From the NCBI GenBank assembly GCA_047639615.1, contig JBLIOL010000138.1, forward strand, positions 1 to 13,266: a stretch of DNA of 13,266 bases. The letters run 5' to 3'. This document shows positions 5,459 through 10,991 of this stretch, piece by piece; within the stretch, counting starts at the first letter, position 1, and every line of letters begins with the position of its first letter. Below the pieces are notes generated by a model. The model had not been told where the DNA came from. It was given only the letters and a program-made list of their open reading frames with translations, and searched no databases. A program made the translations under genes and the position numbers. This stretch comes from CAYWNK01 sp047639615. GTDB lineage: Bacteria; Planctomycetota; UBA1135; GCA-002686595.

Positions 5459-8074
5459 CTACTTGGTCCTGAACACTTGGCTGGAGAGGAAGGCCACAAG
5501 GTAGGACCTGGTACCCAGGTCTTGCTCGAGCGTCGTGCGTACTAGGGAATCTAGGAAGGGCTTGTCCATGAAGCTCACAGAGCGTCCCAGGCCGTACTGG
5601 ATCAGCGCCTTGCTAAGGCCCCTGACAAGCGCTTCCTGCTTCTCGGCCAGCAGCGCCCGCAGCTCGCGGTAATCAGCGAATGGCTGCGCGCCTTGGTCGA
5701 GAGCGCCGGATGCGTCGATCGGCACGGAGATCGGCTTTGGCACGCGCCGTAGGGTCGAGTTGCCGCGTTTGTTCGGGGTTGCCATGAGCTCCAAGCGTTC
5801 GCGTTCGCGCCAGCGACCCAGGGGCCCGAAGTTCTCCAGCCCCATGCCGATTGCGTCCATCTCCTGGTGACAGGATGCGCAGGCGGGATTGTTGCGATGG
5901 AGCTCGATGACGGCGCGCGTTCCGAGAATGCCATCGGGGCTAAAGGCTGGTACGTTCGGCGGGGGAGCTGCTGGCGGCGCATCCAAGAGCTTGCGCAGGA
6001 CCCACGCGCCACGGTGGACCGGCATGCTGCGGCGGCCGTCGCCATCCATGGTCAGCACGATAATCTGGCTCAGGAGTCCGCCGCGCACGGAGTCCTGCGG
6101 GAGCTGAACAGCTTGGAAGCCTGGTTGCTGTGCGGGCTCGAGTCCGTAGAAGGAGGCTAGCAAGGGGTCCACTACGGCGAAGTCCGAGCTCATCAGGTTC
6201 GAGAGCGCGAGATCGTGCTTCACCAGGTGCTCGAAGAATGCGGAGGGCTCCTGGCTGATGGAGGTGAGCATGGCCGCGTCTAATTCCATGGGCGGCTTGA
6301 ACCAGTCGATCTCCCTGAGCTCCAACCACTGCTCGACGAAATTTTCGTAGAAGGTTGCCGCACGGGGCGAGTCGAGCATGCGGGCTATCTGCTCGGCTAG
6401 TTGTGCAGGTGCGCTTAAGCGTCCCGCCCGCGCCAGCTCCATGAGCTCAGCGTCCGGCTGCGTGCTCCAAAGGAAGAATGATAGGCGTGATGCTAGCTCC
6501 AGGTCGCTGATCGGAGAGCGTTGATCGGAGCCGGCTTCCATCAGATACAGGAAGGGCGGCGAGGCGAGCACTAAGGACAGGGCGTCCTTCACGGAGCTTT
6601 CGAAGGCATAGCCCTCTTGCAGGCCGAGGCCATACAAATCCAAGGCGCCATCGAGCAGGGGCTGCCCCGGCTCAGCTCCGCGCAAGGCCCGGCGGGCGAA
6701 GCGCTCGACGATCTGACGCACGTAAGGCTCGTGGCCTGGGCCGCTCTCGCGCAGGCCGTCAAAGAAAACAAGGCCATGGGCGTCGGGCTGCGACTCGTCA
6801 TCGGGCAGGGGCCCAATCACTTCGTACCAGTCGAGCCACAGGCCGGTCTTCCAAAAGCGTAGGGCTTGGTTCGGCTTCGGGGAGCCGTCGGGGCGGAGCT
6901 TGAGCTTCGTGGGGTCACGCTCGTGAACTTGGCGGCAGTACAGGGCAAAGAGATCGGGCTGATCCTGGTCCAAGGTGAAGGGGATCTCGATCACCTCCGG
7001 TGCCGTGATGTCCGCCCGCACACGGCCCAGGTAGCCCCGTTGGTTGGGCGGTGCTGAATTGCCCAGCTGCCGAACCTGCTCCGCGCGCAGCCGCGGGAGC
7101 AGCTTCAGGTAGTTGCCGCCCGCAGGCGGGGTACCCACATTCGCTACCCGGGCCCGAAGAAGGTAGCGACCGCGCGGAAGGTCTTGGCCTTGGAAGGTGG
7201 GCGGGCGCCCGGCCCGGGGTTCGAAGAGCAGAACCCCTTCGCCCAGGCCCGGGGTCCTCGCCAGGTGCTCGGCGATGTTCAGATGCTGGGCCCAGGGGAT
7301 GCGCTCGGCACTTGGTAGTCGGGCGATGTCCTTTGGGGAAAGCCCCTCGAACTGGGAGCCTCCGGCGCCGATCAGGGCCTTGTACTTCGCGATGGTCGCG
7401 TCGTTCTGTTCGCGGCTGAGCACGCGCGGACGCTCGCGGTGCACCACCGCGGGAGGCTGCTCCTTGGGTGCGAGTTGCTCGAGTGCCGCGCGCCCTAACT
7501 CAGCGAAGGCCTGCACATGAAAGGGCGAGACGGTCAGGGCTGTGCCGACCGTGTCGAAGCCATTTACCCGATCGTCCTGGGGGAGTCGATCAAGATCGAC
7601 TTGGACCCCGAGGAGGTCGTGGATCACATTGGAGTACTCGCGTCGGTTCAGACGCCTGGCGATCACCCGGCCGCCGGAATCGCCAAAGCGTTGGCGCGCG
7701 TCCACCAGGGTCTTCGTGAGGGAGCGGATCAGATCCGATTGTTCCTGCAGGGAAGGCGGATTCGGAACCGTACTTGGGGGCATTTCGCTCGAGTTCAGAA
7801 TGTCCAACACATCCTGCCAGTGCTGAGCTTGGCCGGGCGTGTTTACCCCGTAGCCGTGCTCATCGAGTTGCATGCCGCCCTTCTGAGTCTCCGCTCCATG
7901 ACAGCCCAGGCAGTTGGCCTTGAGCAGTTCACGTGCGTCCGTACCCAGCTCTATGGCGGCGGGGATCGGAGCATCCTGCCCGTGGACACCGTTGGCACCT
8001 TGCAGGGCGATGATGCAGACAAGCGCAAATAGCCAGCCTTGGGTGGGGCCAACCCGGCGAGAACGGGAGGTCAT
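5459..8074 (-). CDS. Exported cytochrome-c-like multidomain protein (PSCyt1-DUF1587-DUF1595-DUF1592-DUF1588-DUF1585)
   Basis: The product has 871 residues from the ATG at 8074-8072; an in-frame ATG at 8122 gives 887. I prefer 8074 because it leaves a basic n-region followed by LFALVCIIALQG, a normal Sec signal with likely cleavage near VHG-QDA. Domains, numbered from the longer form: a planctomycete cytochrome-c motif with CLGCH (71-75) and the later SSEMPPS; DUF1587 with RLNRREYSNVIHDLLGV (157-173); a beta-rich middle (about 300-460); DUF1595 (about 465-528, ending PPFLYLME); DUF1592 with ASRLSFFLW (544-552) and FVEQWLELR (595-603); DUF1588 with GGLLSQ and a second haem-type site CASCH (748-752) in the DUF1588 motif; and DUF1585 (about 801-885). 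Covalent haem is expected at one or both CxxCH sites, suggesting periplasmic electron transfer. The enzymatic role is unknown. It is followed 2 bp later by the DUF1552 gene. Confidence 0.93.
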   Translation of the reverse strand: MTSRSRRVGPTQGWLFALVCIIALQGANGVHGQDAPIPAAIELGTDARELLKANCLGCHGAETQKGGMQLDEHGYGVNTPGQAQHWQDVLDILNSSEMPPSTVPNPPSLQEQSDLIRSLTKTLVDARQRFGDSGGRVIARRLNRREYSNVIHDLLGVQVDLDRLPQDDRVNGFDTVGTALTVSPFHVQAFAELGRAALEQLAPKEQPPAVVHRERPRVLSREQNDATIAKYKALIGAGGSQFEGLSPKDIARLPSAERIPWAQHLNIAEHLARTPGLGEGVLLFEPRAGRPPTFQGQDLPRGRYLLRARVANVGTPPAGGNYLKLLPRLRAEQVRQLGNSAPPNQRGYLGRVRADITAPEVIEIPFTLDQDQPDLFALYCRQVHERDPTKLKLRPDGSPKPNQALRFWKTGLWLDWYEVIGPLPDDESQPDAHGLVFFDGLRESGPGHEPYVRQIVERFARRALRGAEPGQPLLDGALDLYGLGLQEGYAFESSVKDALSLVLASPPFLYLMEAGSDQRSPISDLELASRLSFFLWSTQPDAELMELARAGRLSAPAQLAEQIARMLDSPRAATFYENFVEQWLELREIDWFKPPMELDAAMLTSISQEPSAFFEHLVKHDLALSNLMSSDFAVVDPLLASFYGLEPAQQPGFQAVQLPQDSVRGGLLSQIIVLTMDGDGRRSMPVHRGAWVLRKLLDAPPAAPPPNVPAFSPDGILGTRAVIELHRNNPACASCHQEMDAIGMGLENFGPLGRWRERERLELMATPNKRGNSTLRRVPKPISVPIDASGALDQGAQPFADYRELRALLAEKQEALVRGLSKALIQYGLGRSVSFMDKPFLDSLVRTTLEQDLGTRSYLVAFLSSQVFRTK

Positions 8075-8218
8075 GTGGACTTGTGGGAGCGAACGAGCGT
8101 GCGAGCCGGGGTGCGAGTACATCCCCGAGTACTTGGGAGCGCCAGCATAGCAGGATCCTGAGCTCTAGGAGACCGCCCGGCCTAAGGGCTCAAAGGAGGA
8201 CCATGGCCACCAAAAGAA

Positions 8219-8257
8219 ACCGGGGCCGGCCCTGCGTTGCGCAGGTCCGACCCCGGT
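8219..8257 (-). terminator. Intrinsic terminator after the lipoprotein gene
   Basis: Arms 8219-8236 and 8240-8257 pair at 16 of 18 positions around the loop TTG (mismatches 8226/8250 and 8230/8246; the first becomes a G-U in leftward RNA). Leftward RNA then runs into TTTCTTTTGG, a U-rich tract. It begins 37 bases after the stop codon at 8295 and separates the tandem-paralog genes from the DUF1592/DUF1552 operon, whose promoter must lie between here and 8122. Confidence 0.87.
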
Positions 8258-8294
8258 CTTCCAATCCAAAGGAAGGACTACAGAACTCGTAGGA

Positions 8295-10784
8295 CTACGG
8301 TGTGTCCTCGCCGAGCAGTTGGCACAGGGCCACTAGCGCAGCGGAGTTGTTCAGGTTGTTTAGGCCCTTGTTGTCGAGCCGGGACCATAGGTTTCCGCCA
8401 CCCATCATCTCGGCCGCGCGGAACATGAAAATCGGGTCCGGATCTAGCTCAAAGGCGTAGGCGAAACTCGAGTAGTAAGCGGTCGTGTTGGTACCGTTTG
8501 AGTGCAGGCTTGAAGGCACGTTTAGGCAGTACTCCCCCTGGGAGGAGTCCGATGATCCCGTTGCGGAGTAGAACCAGGGCGCTCCAAAGGAAGAGTTCCA
8601 GAAGGGCCCTTCGATGGTGGAGCGCACGGAGGCCACCAGTTGTTCCTGGAGGCGCACGCTGCGCGCAGGTTCCACACTGGCGAAGACCGTGGTGTCCAAG
8701 GAGCGCAACATGTTCTCGATGAAGGACTCCTCCATGGCCTGACGGGTCATGTGAGCCCCGTTCCAGTACTTGTTGATGTGCATGGCCATGATGTTGCCGG
8801 TGCAGGTGGATTGCCCATCCTGGATCACATCCGAAACTTGGCGCATCCAGGGCAGCACGAGAGCGCGATGCTCAAGCGTGCCCGTGGCATAGGCGGAAAG
8901 GGCCGCATCCATGCCCCAGGCCTGGCCGCGGCCGAAGCCCACGCCCTGTCCCGGGTAGGTGTCCAAGTGGTCTTGGAGCTTGCGCAGACCCGTAGGCTGC
9001 GTGTGGCCGTAGGCAGAGTTGTTGTACTCGTGGAAGCCTAGGCGGAAGCCCTCGCCGGCTGCTTTGAGCAGGTCCATGGAGAGTGCGTCGCCGCCGAGCC
9101 AGGTGAGCGTCTTCAAGTTGCGCGTGTGGCGAATGAAGTGCTGGTGGTCGATCGGATCGTAGTCCAACAGGGTGGTGGAGTAGGGCGCGGCCAGGCCTTG
9201 GTTCTGGACCATGACCTCCTGGAACAGTGGCGCATTGGCGAACCCGAAGGGGTCGTTGCTCATGTTGATCTTGCCGTTGAACCAGATGTCCGCATACGGG
9301 GCGCCGAAGCCCTCGGTCACGAGCACATCCTCCACGCTGGTGTATTCACCATCTAGGTCATAGAGGGCGTCGGTCTGGCGATCTACATAGCAGCGCATCA
9401 TCAGTTGCGATTGACGGTAGCCGGCGTTCGATGCCGTGGCCGCGATCTCCATGCCTGCGAAGACATCGATTTCATCGCCGCCGGTCATGCCCCCATAGTC
9501 GGAGCCCCAGGGGTGCGCCCAGCCCAGGCGCGGTGTCTCCATGGGATAGCCGCCGGCGCTGCCGCTGGTGACCTGCTGCTCGCTCTGGGCGAACTCCTGC
9601 TCGAGCTGGCCTCGCACTTCATCGATGCCGATGAATTCCAGGTTCGGTAGCGTGTGGTTTTGCGGGTAGTAGCGCGCGGTGTTCTCGTTCCACCAGGACC
9701 AGTTTTCGCCGCCGGAGGGCGTGTTGCCTTCCTTGCAGAAGGCCTGGAAGCCAGAGTGCACCATCTCCATGGCGCGCTCCTCCACCGAGGGTTGGAAGAT
9801 CACCAGCCGGCGCACGAATTGCCCGAGCTGGGGCAGAATGTGCAGGGTTCCATCCCCGCGGGCGCGGATGACCTTAGCCATGGCCCATTCGCCTTGAACG
9901 CTGGTGTTACCGCTGGCAGGTGTGTCCAGGTTGTAGCCCACACGCCAGCCGCTCGGCAGGCGCAGGACAAGGTCCTGGAAGTACAGATTGCCCAAGGCAT
10001 CATCATTGGATGTGCTCTGGTCGAGGCCGTCCATGCCGTTGTGCACGTGCAGGTCCAAGGACAGGAAGCGCTCACCGCGCCAAGCGGTGAGGTAGGTGTG
10101 CACACCCATCATGTGGGGCAGGGTTCCATGGGAGCCCTCGACCACCTGGTCGGGTAGCAGCACCTCGTGGGTACGCATGGTGCGCGCCACGTGTCCGTCG
10201 ATGAGCCTGGTGGAGCCGTCGTTGTCAGCACGCACACCGCGCAGTAGGTCCGCGGAGTACGGGTTGCCATAGGCATCCTTGGTCATGAGCATCAGGCTTC
10301 CGGGCGCCTTGATGAAGTTGCGCACCGAGTTGTTCAGCTCGATTTCGTGGGTGCTGTGTTGGTTGCGTCCCACTTCAAAGCGAATCATGTCGCCGGGATC
10401 AGAGTTCCCCGGTCGGCGTACGTGAGCCAGAATGCGCACCACGTCCGCGCCGTCTGCGGGGTCGGGGTAGCGGCTGACAATCTCTACCTGAGTCGCGGCT
10501 GCGCGATCACCATTGGCGCGCACGGATAGCGGCTCGGTCATAGCCCCATCGGTCAATGTGCCGCGCGGCACGGGCAGGGTGGCTGAGAGAATAAAGTCCC
10601 TGGCCTCCGGAGCCTCCATGACCAGTGTGGCGACCACGTCCTCCGCGCCGACGCTGCCGTCGTCTACGCCTAAGTAGCCGGATCCGCCGCCGTCCGGGTC
10701 ATAGGGCACTCCACCTCCGCCCGAGCCCCCTGAGCAGGCGCTCAGGCAGGCGACGAGGCCGAGGCCTACTAGCAGTCTGCCCAT
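8295..10784 (-). CDS. Predicted surface lipoprotein, tandem-paralog copy 1; RIFT-barrel / alpha-alpha toroid-like, possibly carbohydrate-active
   Basis: I do not recognise a named family with certainty. From the ATG at 10784 the product has 829 residues. MGRLLVGLGLVACLSAC-SGG is a lipoprotein signal (lipobox LSAC, Cys17), followed by a Gly/Ser-rich tether to about residue 36. Residues 60-125 (TLPVPRGTL, ATQVEIVSRYP, ADVVRILAHV) resemble the N-terminal RIFT barrel of PcRGLX/YetA-like (PL26-related) proteins; the following beta-rich part and helical C-terminal half would fit that fold, but this is inference. Blocks shared with the upstream paralog: SWWNENTARYYPQ (363-375), GWAHPWGS (421-428) with YGGMTGGDEI (430-439), EGFGAPY (491-497), LTWLGGDALS (560-569), YPGQGVGFGRGQAWGMD (610-626), GQSTCTGNIMA (657-667). 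Cys350, Cys661 and Cys753 are conserved in both copies. An in-frame ATG at 10868 would bury the lipobox 45 residues in and was rejected. A strong terminator follows. Confidence 0.85.
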   Translation of the reverse strand: MGRLLVGLGLVACLSACSGGSGGGGVPYDPDGGGSGYLGVDDGSVGAEDVVATLVMEAPEARDFILSATLPVPRGTLTDGAMTEPLSVRANGDRAAATQVEIVSRYPDPADGADVVRILAHVRRPGNSDPGDMIRFEVGRNQHSTHEIELNNSVRNFIKAPGSLMLMTKDAYGNPYSADLLRGVRADNDGSTRLIDGHVARTMRTHEVLLPDQVVEGSHGTLPHMMGVHTYLTAWRGERFLSLDLHVHNGMDGLDQSTSNDDALGNLYFQDLVLRLPSGWRVGYNLDTPASGNTSVQGEWAMAKVIRARGDGTLHILPQLGQFVRRLVIFQPSVEERAMEMVHSGFQAFCKEGNTPSGGENWSWWNENTARYYPQNHTLPNLEFIGIDEVRGQLEQEFAQSEQQVTSGSAGGYPMETPRLGWAHPWGSDYGGMTGGDEIDVFAGMEIAATASNAGYRQSQLMMRCYVDRQTDALYDLDGEYTSVEDVLVTEGFGAPYADIWFNGKINMSNDPFGFANAPLFQEVMVQNQGLAAPYSTTLLDYDPIDHQHFIRHTRNLKTLTWLGGDALSMDLLKAAGEGFRLGFHEYNNSAYGHTQPTGLRKLQDHLDTYPGQGVGFGRGQAWGMDAALSAYATGTLEHRALVLPWMRQVSDVIQDGQSTCTGNIMAMHINKYWNGAHMTRQAMEESFIENMLRSLDTTVFASVEPARSVRLQEQLVASVRSTIEGPFWNSSFGAPWFYSATGSSDSSQGEYCLNVPSSLHSNGTNTTAYYSSFAYAFELDPDPIFMFRAAEMMGGGNLWSRLDNKGLNNLNNSAALVALCQLLGEDTP

Positions 10785-10829
10785 GGGCAGTGCTTCAATT
10801 GGAGCCACCACGGGCTCACGACAAACTTC

Positions 10830-10849
10830 CGCAGGCTTCTCAGCCTGCG
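10830..10849 (-). promoter_or_regulatory. Hairpin with GAGA (GNRA) loop in the 5' leader of the lipoprotein gene
   Basis: CGCAGGCT (10842-10849 read on the minus strand) and AGCCTGCG form a perfect 8-bp stem closed by GAGA in leftward RNA, a GNRA tetraloop. It sits 45 bases upstream of the chosen ATG at 10784. It could be an mRNA-stabilising or control element. The hairpin is seen directly; the role is inference. Confidence 0.45.
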
Positions 10850-10859
10850 TACAACTCGA

Positions 10860-10871
10860 TAGATACATCTA
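10860..10871. promoter_or_regulatory. Short dyad TAGAT-AC-ATCTA upstream of the lipoprotein gene
   Basis: A 5+5 inverted repeat with a 2-base centre, AT-rich compared with its surroundings, lies about 76 bases upstream of the lipoprotein ATG. In leftward orientation it offers TATCTA as a possible -10 element, but I find no convincing -35 at the expected distance. It may be an operator or part of a promoter; weakly supported. Confidence 0.25.
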
Positions 10872-10886
10872 ATCCCCTCACGAAAT

Positions 10887-10904
10887 GGGTCTCTCTCGAG
10901 ACCC
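10887..10904. repeat. Perfect 7-bp inverted repeat in the spacer between the tandem paralogs
   Basis: GGGTCTC (10887-10893) and GAGACCC (10898-10904) are exact inverted repeats around TCTC. The hairpin is not followed by a U tract in leftward RNA, so terminator function is doubtful. It is one of several dyads crowded into the 207-bp spacer. Confidence 0.35.
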
Positions 10905-10959
10905 GGTCCTTGCTTGGCCCACTCTTCGGCGGACAGGAAGTTGCATCTGGAGGGATAGA

Positions 10960-10983
10960 CGCGGTTTCTTGCAAGAACCTGCG
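10960..10983 (-). terminator. Possible weak hairpin after the upstream paralog gene
   Basis: TTCTTGCAAGAA (10966-10977) is a perfect 12-bp palindrome. Flanking bases extend it imperfectly to CGCGGTT ... AACCTGCG. It lies 8 bases after the stop codon of the upstream paralog on the leftward strand. There is no U tract, so it could be a weak terminator, a processing site or a protein-binding palindrome; read-through into the next paralog is plausible. Confidence 0.3.
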
Positions 10984-10991
10984 TGGAAGGG

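Noticed and set aside
8203..8292. Possible small rightward gene (29 codons, RGRP AT-hook-like start) preceded by AAAGGAGGA.
   Set aside because: Only 3 bases separate GGAGG from the ATG, and the frame runs through the terminator hairpin of the opposite-strand gene, which explains the sequence better.
10785..10868. Upstream in-frame ATG (10868) for the lipoprotein gene.
   Set aside because: It would put 28 residues without similarity before a perfect lipoprotein signal, and places the GAGA-loop hairpin in coding sequence.
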